Source of the DNA: Embiotoca jacksoni
Lineage: Eukaryota; Chordata; Actinopteri; Embiotocidae
Direction: 5' to 3'
Length of the DNA: 64,000 nt
Assembly (NCBI GenBank): GCA_022577435.1
Contig: JAKOON010000017.1
Span: forward strand, 1,855,501-1,919,500
Part shown: positions 25,646-36,439 of the stretch, piece by piece
How positions within the stretch are numbered: position 1 is the first letter of the stretch
Layout of the letters: each line of letters opens with the position of its first letter
Made by a program: the position numbers and the translations under genes
Notes under the pieces: model-generated
The model's database searches: none
What the model saw: the letters and a program-made list of their open reading frames with translations, nothing else
What the model was told of the DNA's origin: nothing

Positions 25646-28600
25646 ATCGTTCTTAAGAATACATTTATTCTACAACCCCATTTACGCAGTTTTTACAAAG
25701 ATTCTGGCATGCACCAACGTTTTCTTATTTGAGATTTTTTTCGTAGGTAAAGAACAAAATCTTCGCACACTCAAGAGCACTCTTAAGTACCTCTGAGTGC
25801 TGAAATGTTCGTGCAAACTATTTGGTTGATGTGTTTTCTTCAATTCAACAGTTGTATAATATTACAGTATTTCATCTACAATGATATTTCTTTGTAATTT
25901 CTCTGTACCTAATACAATACAATCAATCTCAAGAAGGAAACACGTCACAAAAAAAAAATCAAAGAGGTTTCAATGTATTTTTACTTTTTGGTTTCTGGGA
26001 TTGTAACCAGTGACGAAGCTGTCTGTGTCAGTGTTTGGGCCGTTCTCTCCTGGATGTCCAGGATCTGCGACCAGACGTGGGGCAGGTGAACAGGATCTGG
26101 GTGCATGTGTGGAGGTGCTGCTGCAGGAGGGTATAGTCTGAACGCTGCTGGTAAGTTTTACAGAATTGGTTTTGTGCCGTTCTGCTGATACAGCGTTCAC
26201 TCAACGAGCAATAATCACATACATCTTTTTTTGTTTTAAATTTTACATCCAGTACTTGTGCTACACTATTAAATATGCGTAACTGTACTAGTATATTTTC
26301 GACTACTGTATTGCAGTACAAGTATTTATTAAATTATCACTACAATTTTGACACAGTTTAAATTGACTATTTCCACAACAGAAGTAAATAGTTTGTGGGG
26401 GGAGAGTGACTTTACATATTTTCTGAAATTACTGAGCTGCCACATGTGATCACACTGGATTTCTTAAATGTACCATTTTCCCCTTGCCTGAGTTGGAGCC
26501 TGAATGGTGCCAAAAAACACTCAAGCATTCACCAATGCAAACAAATAGACAGCACAGCACCAGAAATCTGAGGAAGTGCAGAAAAGTTTGCAAGTATATG
26601 TTCCAAACATACGAACCTGAAACACGGGTTGTCAATTTAGAAATGTTATCTAAATGTCACATGAGGGAAAAGTTTGTCTTGGAAACTTGTCAAACAAAGG
26701 CCATCCAAAATCAATGTTTCATATTCAGATAGATTTCCACTATGACTTTTTTTTTTTTTTAACACAGACGTGTTTATGTTTCTGATTCCTTCCATATCAG
26801 TTTCTCTCTCGTGTCCCTAGCTATATTAAGAGTGGAAAGTTATATTATTTTTGTGGATGGAAAACTAACAATAACTCTTTCCATGACACTCTCAGTGAGT
26901 TGCAGCCAGTAAATCACCTTACAGACACTACAACTGGTATTCTTTTAAATTACTAATAGATCACACGGTTACTTGGATGTGAAAGAGGTCTATCAGTCAG
27001 GTTATTCCCTGACGCTGTACTTCCTAGCTGCAGAAAAGCTACACATTTCCTTCAGAGCGAGACAAACAGAGCTAAAAGGAATCAATTTCAGACTTAACAC
27101 ATCAGATGACGCAAAAATGATTCCAAATGAATGCTAATGTTACTCTGTACCTGCGTGTGTGAATAAGTAACGGTTTGCTCACAAGTTAACCATATCCCCA
27201 AAAAATATAAGATATGTGGATCTGTGCACACAATTCAAGTTGAGAGATTTTCAGTTTCATATGAACAACGTCATCAGTCACAATGTTCACATCCTAACGT
27301 TAGCATTATTGTTTGGAAACTGTGACTGCCGCTTATGTTGAAGCATCACTCTACAGAGGCTAATGTTAGCGTGGATTTGATGTGATATTAGGTGGTATTT
27401 GTACCAGCTACCAAAACTGAGAATATCGTGACAGCCCCAGTGGTGTTGTTACAAATGTACCATTGGGAATACAGTGACAAATCCCAATGAGGTGCTGCAT
27501 TGGTGGGCACGTGAAGCGCTAAAAAATCCAATCTATCAGCCCTGCCTGTCTCTTTACCGGGCCTCTCTGTGTGTCATTCAGGCTGTGCATAACAGTGTGC
27601 TGCTGGCGGTCGAGTCCCAGTGGATAATTACAGGTCTGATTTTTTTTTTTGTCAGTACAACTCTGGTGTGGTTATGAACAAGTACAAGTGTATCCCAGTC
27701 TGGTACCATCGGATGTAGATTGTGATACGGAGTCATCACATTTCTAGAAAGGCATATGTTTTTTTTTAATAATAACCTTTACTGCAATTACAGGATTTAA
27801 AAAAATATATGGCACCGAGTAGGCTAAATGTAACAAAAAAACATTTGTTTAATCAAAAATAAAGTTTGAATGATTAAGCTTTGCATCCAAAGAGGAAACC
27901 CCACATCCTAAGGAGGACAATCTCCAACACAAGTCACTGTGGAGGAATAAAAAAGAAACAGGACTGTCTGTGCCATTTTAATGAGCAAGCCCCTTCCTAT
28001 ACCACCCACTACATCACTCCTCTTTACCTCCCCTCTGCTCTCTTGCCCCACCCTACCACACCTATCAAACGAACACACACACAAACGTTTGCTTGGCTCA
28101 TTAATTAACAGCACAAACAATTTATAGAGGCCAGCTCCTCCAGCTTCCAGACGTGGGGGCTTTTTTTGTCCATTTGCGGAGGAATGTTTGGGTGATCTGA
28201 GCCTTCTTGTTAATGTAAATAATTTACCTTTACCTTTATCCTGATGGAATCTTAATTGTGCCTCTCCGGCTCGCCTCGCTGCAATTCATCAACGTCCTCC
28301 TTGAGCAGAAAAAGATGCACTGCCTGTCGTTGCGAGGGGAGGGGGGGGAAAAAAATCGAGCACTTTCAAATAAAGTAAGAGGATGCACAGACAATGCAAA
28401 AGAAACACACACACACACACTGGCTGTAGATTAATGACAACTCTCCACCAATTAAATGTGTGTGTGTTGTTTTCATCTGAAGCTGCTGGTCATCTATTGT
28501 CTCTGGATATTGATCTATATTTCAATGTAGCTAATACAACAAAGAACAATAAGAGCATTAGGGGCTCGGGCTGTGTTAGCCCAAGAACATTTGGAGTATT

Positions 28601-29058
28601 ATTGGTGAATCCATTCATTCCAGTGCAAGGTATTCTTTATTCTGGGAGACTGACTAATTCAAAGATGAGCTGCATGCACATATGTGGCTGGAAGCTATTC
28701 AGGAGGCAAGATACCGCCTGTGTGCATGCATGTTTATTTGAATGCGTGCAAGGGGAGAGTCAGAGTGGTGATGGGGGCGATGGGGGGAGGGGTCGGTTCT
28801 TTATTTTTCATTCTTGGCATATCAGCCTTGGAGGGCCTCGGCGGTGCAGTAAAAAGCCATGCATCTCGGTCATGTGACCCACAGTGTAATTGTTCCGCCT
28901 CTTGGCTCGAAATGAAAGCAGCGTTCGGCCATTTCTCAACACGAATGGCTAAAACGAGACCACAAAACCCCACCACTTCCCCTTGCGAGAAATGTCCCCG
29001 CACTCCCATAGCCTGTGCTCTTTACCAGAAGCAGCAGCAGCTGACAAGGCAACAGTGG

Positions 29059-29060
<2 letters not shown>
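25646..29060. other. Non-coding stretch, candidate regulatory segments
   Basis: No supported gene. The minus-strand frame at 26028-26321 contains several cysteines but resembles nothing I know. The repeat-free segments 28120-28330 and 28820-29000 have the mixed composition and TAAT/ATTA cores often seen in developmental enhancers. This is inference only. Confidence 0.5.

Positions 29061-29106
<46 letters not shown>
29061..29106. repeat. (GT)23 microsatellite
   Basis: A pure GT tract of 46 bp. Confidence 0.96.
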
Positions 29107-29107
<1 letters not shown>

Positions 29108-30445
29108 TTTGTGCCTACGCTGGTCTCTGCTGATTTATCTGTGCTTAATTATGTTGCGCTGTGGAGTCACAAGCCAATTATTTGCCCTTTCAAAGCTTTA
29201 GAACATACTCAGAAAGAGAAGTACAAGAGAGGCGTATATTTTAGCTTCGCTAAAGTACACAGATGTGCACTTGCAGATGTGTACACAGGTACATTTTGGG
29301 CCTCCATGAGATCACAAGAGTGTCATTTTGTTCATGTTGTGGTTTTAGAAGTATGACTGGTGCTGTGCAAAGTCATTGCAGTTAAGTGTAAAAGCACATG
29401 AGTCCTTCTTTTATTCTTCAGTGCAACATACCCAGACTGAAATAAAAAAATTAAAAAAAAGTGTTGTAAACTGGTGTGGTAATAAACCGATTGGATGAAA
29501 GGTCAATTTTGTGTGTGCAGGTGCACTTGGGAGAGGAGCAAGCATGTGTCTGTGGGACAGGTGACATAGTGTGTCAGGTGATGAAGGGTCAGACGAAGGT
29601 CGCAGTGATCCAGTTACACTCACCTCTCCTCTCTATTGATCCCTATGATACACTGCTATTTCTATATTGACATCTAAACATACAGACAAATGCTGGAAGG
29701 CATACAGTCTTCCAGTGTCTGAGCTCTTCATTGAGCCATGCGAGAGACGCTAATGACCAAGATAGCTTCCAGCAAGCCTTGCGTGCCGTTCTCCTCCACC
29801 TACTTTGACCTCTGTTCTTAGCGGCGTAGTTCTGTCTTTCAGTCTTTTTTATTTTTTTTTTATCAATACTCATCTCTGTCTGTCTGTAATTCATCTTTTC
29901 TCCTACCTTTTCATTCCGACTACGGTTTCCATTTCCCTGGCTGTCTCTCAGCCCCTCCTCCCTTCTTCCTCGTGTTTCCCCACCCTGCACACCTGCTTAG
30001 GGACCCAGCCCTGTGCCTCCCAGCCCAGGCAGGGTGGAGAACAGACGGCCCCTGTGTTTTCTGATAATCATCACATAGCTTGCATGCCTGCTCCTCTTCT
30101 GTCTCCCTCTCTGTTCTTTCTCCTCCACTTTGTGCCCTGCCTGCCAACTTACCTCAGCCAAGCCCATAACTACCCCCTTACACACACATATACACACACA
30201 TATACACGCACATACACGCACATGCACGCCCTCCCTTTTCCCTTCCCGTCCTCTACCCCCCGCCTCTCTCTACATCTGCCCTGCCATACATCAGCCATCT
30301 GACAGGCTCACTCAGCACCCACAGTGCCTTGATTTCATTCTTTTCACCTTTCGTCATCAATTTCATCCATTGCAGCTGTCAGTCGCACAACAGACATGTA
30401 GGAGAGTTGTTGTCTCCAGGAAGTGAGAGCAAACAAGTGACACAC
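29107..30445. other. Non-coding stretch, no gene seen
   Basis: No supported gene. From 29800 to 30300 the plus strand is pyrimidine- and CA-rich, which generates long chance frames. Confidence 0.55.
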
Positions 30446-30850
30446 ATTTAAAGGGACAGTTCAAAAACTTGTGATCTATGTTTATTTGGTCTCTTGTAGA
30501 GCATTAGGTAAGAGGATTGTTAGCACATTTGTGTCTCAAGGCCAAAACCAGGAGCTGCTAAGCTGAGCTTTAAAAAAAAAAAAAAAACAGGAAACAGGGA
30601 AATAGAATTAGCACCTCTAAAGCTCATTATTTAACATACTATCTTGTTCTTTTTAATCTGTTCAACAGTCTTACGTGTACACATTTTAATTTGTGAGCCT
30701 GTGAACACATTGTACAGAGCAAAGCCAGCTGTTTCTGCTTGTTTACAATCTTTATGCTAAGGTAAGCTAACCAGCTGCCTTATATTAAAAGGAAAAATAC
30801 GAGAGGGATATTCCTCTTCTCATCTAACTCTTGGCAAGAAAGCCACTGCC
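30446..30850. repeat. Short non-autonomous dispersed repeat, copy 2
   Basis: The left end is 'tttaaagggacagttcaaaa'. The right part reads 'ccagctgtttctgcttgttt', then 'tttatgctaaggtaagctaa', and ends near 'ctcatctaactcttggcaag'. These blocks belong to the same family as the copy at 1715-2190, here more complete on the right. An A16 run at about 30571 interrupts it. No protein is encoded. Confidence 0.55.
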
Positions 30851-31904
30851 TGTCTTTTTTCTCTGTACCTCATCGCCGCTCGTCATCCATTTCCACCTTT
30901 TAACACTTTTTCCTTTGTCCCTCCGCACCTCCTACCATGCCTGTCTCTCGGTGCAGGTGTTCCCATTGCCAAGGGTGAAAAAGCAAAGAGGCAAGAGGAG
31001 GCTGAGCTGTGTTTCATTCAGCTATTGAGCTAATGGTTCCTCATTCACCACCCACACTGCTTATTAGGCCCGCTCTAAATAACCGAAAAAAGAAACAGAG
31101 AAGCGTCAGTCGGTTGCCTCCCAAATGCTATTCACAGATCCCACACTGTGTATTAATACTCCGACGGCTACATGAGCGAGGATATCAGCTCTTGGTGTCA
31201 TTATATGATCAAGTGGTTCTCAGTCATCCAGTGGTCTGTGTAGTTAGTACTTGAGGGAATGAACACCCCTGTGGGCCCCTCTAAGTGTCTATTGTGCCTG
31301 TGTAAAGAAACCCAGATGGAACAGGCCCTGTTGTAGGAGAAATTGTTCATTTATGAATTCATGCTATCAGGTTGCCGGGTTGCATGTCTTACAAAAAGCG
31401 CCAGCAATGGGCAGATTAGCTATCAACACCAGCTGTCCAGACTATACTGGCTAGACTATCTCGGCCCTCTCCTACAGCTCCAGAAGTACCAACCTATCTG
31501 CAGTCGGATCTGTTTATTTTAGCTTTGCTATCCATTTCCACCCACCCAGTTTCTTCCTCCTGCATGCATACTCTGTGGCATTAAGGTCTGGATCAGGCAG
31601 ATGGACAGAGCCTTAGATCAATCAGAGAGATCAATACTTCCCAGACTGTCTGAGCAGATCTGTGCAGACTGACAGACATCTGACAGCTCTGATCCAGTAC
31701 AGTCTGAGCTAGTTTCCTCTGTTCGTGGATGCTTAGTTTAGTTTAAGTCCTATCTGGTCTTTTTAAAATCTGATATGTTTGGATTTCACTCTGAGATGTT
31801 GTACAGTTTGTGAATGTGCAGTTTCAAATTCATCTGTCAATATTTCCAAAAGAACCGACCATCCCTCAGAAATCTGCTTTATCTGGAAATTTCTCTGCTT
31901 GTGA
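30851..31904. other. Non-coding stretch, no gene seen
   Basis: Unique-looking sequence with no supported feature on either strand. Confidence 0.5.
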
Positions 31905-32175
31905 TTCAATTCAATTCAATTTATTTATATAGTGCCAAACTAGTTTTTTCAGGGCACTTAACATTGTAATGTCCTTACAACAGAACTTTAAAGCATTATA
32001 CAAAGGAACCCATAAATTTAATAGTTCCCACGTGAGCAGCTGGAAGGTAAAAATGATCCTTTAACACGAAGAAAAACCTCCAGCAGTGGCAGAGAAAAAC
32101 TCTCTTTTAACAGGAAGAAACCTCTGACAGAACCAGGCTCAGAGGTGGGTGGCCATCTGCCTCGACCGCTTTGGA
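31905..32175. repeat. Dispersed fish repeat with 'ttatttatatagtgcc' start
   Basis: A short (ATTCA)n-like stretch at 31905-31920 leads into 'tttatttatatagtgccaaa'. Downstream are 'cttttaacaggaagaaacct', 'cagaaccaggctcagaggtg' and 'ggccatctgcctcgaccg'. This is one of the most abundant repeat sequences in percomorph genomes. I believe it derives from the 3' part of a LINE or from a SINE, but I am not certain which. The repeat is read here on the plus strand as written; its true orientation is unknown. Confidence 0.6.
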
Positions 32176-34339
32176 TGAGCAGAGAGAAATGAATAGCAGT
32201 GATATGCTTTTCTTTCTTTCTTCAAATACATGTATTGTTTCTGAACAACCCCCATTAATTAACTCTATATGTGTCTGTTCTAGAATAAAAATCAGCAACA
32301 AAATGATAGAAAGCTGCATGGATTGGACAGATGCAACAACAATCACACACTACCTCTCATCTCTCTTCATTCACAAGCCATTAAGTCAAAAGACAGCTCT
32401 GTTAAATGTCAAAAAGCTGCAGGGGGGATACCACAGAGAAAATCTGGTTCCATTGTTATGCTCTTTGATTATACACAGGTCAAGTGGAAACTCTATCTTT
32501 ATCCTCTGACAATAACCTTTTCCCTCAGAAAATTGGCATGTACTGCATTTTGTAATTGCCCTGCACTAAGAGAGAGGATTGCAGATGAATGAGGATACCG
32601 TTGCCACTCGATATCAACACTGATATTCTCATTTTCTCTCCCTTTTTATCTCTATTTTCAGACGAGGCTGAACAGAAGAACGCACTGACAAAAAACAGGC
32701 TGTATGTTGGCTTACATCCCTCCCCACCTGCCTGACATCCCCATCTATGCAGCTCTGCTCGTTCTAGGTGAGTTTTCTTTTTTTCTTTTTTTTGATGATA
32801 GACAGTGACAGAGTTGAGCAGAGCTTCTCGGTTCCTGCCTGTCTTCCGGCTGCAGTGTTTGGTGTGCGTTTGATGTAGTCCAGGCTCACTGCCGGCCCCG
32901 TGTCTGACTGTTGGCCCATAACACCAAAACTCAGACAGAGCTGAAATCTGGAGGGGAGAAAGGACGGAAGCACACTTCCAAGACAGTCAACTCAGAAAGA
33001 AAAACAACAGCCAGTCGTCACTCACTCAGCGCTTGTACACACTAGCCACAGGGGTGACAGTGACTTCGGTCCACCACTTTAATCCAGACTAGAATATTTT
33101 AACTTAATTACCATTCATTTTGATACAGACATAGGCTGCAATGAATCCTAAAGACAGAGATGATGCCTTGGATTTTTCTGACTGAAATGTCTTGCCAACT
33201 ATTTGAATGGATTGCAACAAAATACTTTGAGCTTCTTCACTTGAAATAGCTCAACATTAACAAAATGGGTTGGAACCACAGGCTGTATTTAAAAGTGGAT
33301 GCAGCTTCAGGGTCGGAAAAGTACAGAAGAGCCTTGAAGTGCAATCCCATCAAGGGCCACTTGGGGTTGGCTCCTAAAAGCCTCTGAATTCATAGACTGT
33401 CGATCAACTTCTCTCAAGAAACAGTGTCAATACATTTTTACTATGAGTCATTATGAAGTCATTTGCTGAAGTCATTCCTTTTGATCAGTGTTCTGGTGGT
33501 CCATCTGAAAATAATTCCATCACAAATTAAATATTAGGTCTCAAAGAGAGGTATATTTGGGACTATGTCAGTTTTGTTTGACAGGCTGGGGGTGCAGTCA
33601 GACTTCCGCTATATGTGGGTGGCTGTAGTGACCAAGGCTCCCAGTCAGCTCGAGTCAGATCCACCACTCGCTCCTCCACAGCTTGTCTAAGTATGGTCAC
33701 TTCTGGCTAGAAAAAAAAACAAAACCAAGAAGGCGATCGCTCGAGGCCTCTAAATGGCAGTTCATACACCAATGGGAGATGCCATGATTGTTAGCCACTT
33801 GGTTGGAACAGACATTAGCGTTTCATTCATAGGCATTTCCTTCACCCCCACTTTGAGGTTAAAATTACTAATGCTGATACTTTTGTCTATAACTAAATAC
33901 CTGCAAAACTAAGGCATTCCCATCAGCCTGAAGTTAAACTTGTGTTGTGTATCAAATGCTGGCATGTTAACACACTAGACTAAGACAGTGATCATGGTAA
34001 ACATTGTACTGACTGGCACATTAATATTGTCATTATGACAATGTTAGTGAAGTAACTTTATCAGTGCTGCATTAACTCAGTAAAGGTGTTGTAAACCACA
34101 CAGGGGTTAACAGAAGACTCAATATGCTATGGACCAGTGTCTAGTTACGTAAGGGAGAGGTTGTAAGGAGATAACAGACACAATAATCAACTGGAGCCGT
34201 AGGGTTACGTTCAACTGCAATTTGTAATAACTTTAACAAACAATAAAACATTAAACTATTTACACTCACATTTTAGGTTCAACGTATGCAATACTTAGTG
34301 CATTTAAAGTAACAAGAACTGCTTAGCAGCTCGAAAACA
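32176..34339. other. Non-coding stretch with one exon-like interval
   Basis: No recognised gene. One exon-like interval is listed separately at 32662-32767. Confidence 0.5.
32662..32767 (+). other. Exon-like interval with good splice signals, unproven
   Basis: A textbook acceptor ('ttatctctattttcag') precedes 32662, and a consensus donor (GTGAGT) follows 32767, giving a 106-bp interval. All three frames contain a stop. The longest frame from the acceptor encodes EAEQKNALTKNRLYVGLHPS and stops soon after. It could be a non-coding exon of a lncRNA or 5' UTR, a terminal or poison exon, or chance. No partner exon was found. Confidence 0.2.
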
Positions 34340-35110
34340 TAACACTCATGAACTTGTTATCAATATCACAGGTGATGAAAGAAAATTGTCTCTTTAGTGC
34401 AAACAATTTAGAGTTCTTTGGATCCAAACGTTTAAGAAAATTCCGTGTTGAGGTCGTAACAGTTGGTCAGAAGGTCAGAAATGGGCTCAGGTTGGGACGT
34501 GGTTTATCCCTAGCTTCTGTTTGTCCCTCAACGGAAGCTTGAGTTAGTTTAAATCCGGCAGATCAAGGGTGTTGTGGTGAATTTCCCACGTACATTGCTT
34601 TTCTTTAAGCGCTCTTCTCTTTGCCTCAACTAGTGCTGGGTTTGGGTCATTATTGCGGTGGGAGGCAATGTGAGCATCCTCACCACATCTAAAACAATAC
34701 CACGGCTTAAGTTTAGGCAATTTGGCTGTGATTTGTTTGATATCTTTCACTTCTGGTTCATCTTTTGTCGTTGTTTGTAGGTTTCTCTTGATGCTCTTTT
34801 TTCAGATTTTGCAGTGCTGCAGGCTTTTAATTCTGCTAATTGACTCTGGAGATCGGTGATCTGCTTCTGGAGGTTATTAGTGGCAGCAGAAAAAGCATCA
34901 CTGTCAGGACTGTCCATGCTTGGAATTCATGCGGTCTGCAAATGCGAAGGAGCTCTAGTTTTTGTGATCCCAAGATGTTGCTTCATTCTTGTTGCTTTAC
35001 TTGTTTGCTTATCCTCTTCAGTACGCAGAAGAAGCAACTCGGCAAAAGACGGGGGCTCATTTCTGCGTTGTTCAAGCTGGAGGCAAGTTATCAATGGACT
35101 ACTGGGTTAC
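34340..35110 (-). pseudogene. Ty3/Gypsy-type gag remnant (PNMA-like) with zinc knuckle
   Basis: On the minus strand from about 35090, one frame reads LEQRRNEPPSFAELLLLRTE, then RMKQHLGITKTRAPSHLQTA and an in-frame stop near 34930. The same frame continues with a predicted coiled coil (NNLQKQITDLQSQLAELKA) and stops again near 34739. The next frame gives PWYCFRCGEDAHIASHRNN, PNPALVEAKRRALKEKQ and ends LDLPDLN near 34550. The CX2CX4HX4C knuckle has Arg in place of its last Cys. The order matches the C-terminal half of a Gypsy/PNMA-like Gag. Two in-frame stops and one frameshift make it a dead copy. No protease, reverse transcriptase or integrase was seen downstream (to the left). Confidence 0.75.
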
Positions 35111-35386
35111 AGTGTATTTAAATATTTGTGAATAATGCTGGAATAGTCCTTTCCAATAAAAAGCTGAGATACTCTGCAAACTTCACAGACTGCTTCGTCC
35201 CAGTTTTTAATGAAGGCTAAGTCAGCTTTAATGTGCCACAATTGAATACATCATGGAGAAGTAATATTACAGGAAGTGTAACAAATCACGCCTCAATGGG
35301 AGTAATGTTATATTTTTTTGGAGTGCATAACAAGAAATTTGTACAAAATTATGTTTTAATGTTTGCCAGCGGCTTGACAATCTACA

Positions 35387-35430
35387 TATGCTGATATTGG
35401 AAGGAGTTTTCTCATTCCAATATCAGCATA
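35387..35430. repeat. Perfect 16-bp inverted repeat (hairpin)
   Basis: The arms at 35387-35402 (TATGCTGATATTGGAA) and 35415-35430 are exact reverse complements around a 12-nt spacer. Within the spacer, GAG and CTC can extend the stem past one mismatch. The hairpin lies between the LTR-like region and the gag remnant. Confidence 0.85.
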
Positions 35431-35689
35431 GTAGTTTTTTATTAGGTCCTTAATGAGCTACTTACATCTGAGTTGCCTGTAGCAGTAACCTTCATAAGCA
35501 AGTCACTGCTCTCACCCAATGTGTTAATCATTGTGGTTCCAGTGAACTTTCTTCACAATTTTCTAAAATTCAAATTGCTTGTGGGAATATTTTGCTAGCC
35601 AACAAAGTACTCATGCCAGCTTTACTGGGATATCATTTTTTTTTTCATTTGTGTCCAAATGTTGGAGCAGTGACAGCTCTCTTCTCAGT

Positions 35690-36439
35690 TTTCTTTTTGT
35701 TTGTTTGCTTGTTTAATAAAAATTTATTTTTGTACACAGGGAAAGTTTTTTCAGCTTAAATGAAAAAGATGGACCACTCTTAAGCCAATAATTGTCTCTT
35801 TCCCCGACTCGGGATCCTCCCTGAGTCTGGGCAGGTACGTGGGCTAGTCCGGAAAGGGAGAGAGTCAGTGGCACCCGTGCAGGCAGGTGAGGGTCTCCCC
35901 GTAATTCTCACCGGGGCCGAGACAGGCGAGTCCAACCTGACTTGAGGCCGTATGGATTCGGGTGGAACCACAGCGGTGGCAGGCCGGCAGATAGGTGGTC
36001 TCTGTGGACTGATGCAGGGTAGCGGGCCGGGTCGACTGTGTGGACCAATACGGGATTGCCAAGACACATCAACCGGTGATCTCCGTGGAACGACGCAGGA
36101 CAGCAGGTACGTACCACAGGGTAGCAGGCCGACACACTGGTAGGACTGCCGCGTGGTACCAGGTGAGATGATCGGACGGACTGACGCAGGTGGAGTGTAG
36201 GACCAGGGTTCACATACTGCCAGGTGGTGATTACTGGAATGAGAACCAGCTGTGCCAGCTGAAAGAGGTGTAGAGGTGGGAGGTGACTGGAGGCGGGCAG
36301 TGGATGAATCCACACCCTCCAGACACAGACCAAAACATAGAACACATGACAGACAAAAACAAACAAGGGAGAAGACAGGCAACATGAGGACAAGGGTGAT
36401 CGGGGAAAACAGAGGGAACGACAGAGAGACCCTGACACA
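35690..36439 (-). mobile_element. LTR-like region of the Gypsy-type element
   Basis: On the minus strand the segment begins TGTGTCAGGGTCTCTCTG at about 36439. It continues through pyrimidine-rich text with 'cttgtttgtttttgtctgtc' and a GC-rich body rich in CACC/CCTG units, and ends near an AATAAA at about 35729. The initial TGTCAGGG and the T/C-rich opening are what I recall from fish Gypsy LTRs. It sits directly 5' of the gag remnant on the same strand, as a 5' LTR should. No matching 3' LTR was found, so the LTR call rests on resemblance and position. Frames across it (minus 35780-36457) look like chance. Confidence 0.5.

Noticed and set aside
26028..26321. Cysteine-containing minus-strand frame as a small secreted protein
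   Set aside because: No signal peptide, no family resemblance, and an overlapping frame in another phase; nothing supports expression.
32662..32767. Ligand-gated ion channel exon (the peptide start loosely recalled a conserved receptor motif)
   Set aside because: The similarity is limited to a few residues, the tryptophan-containing core is absent and the frame stops after about 24 codons.
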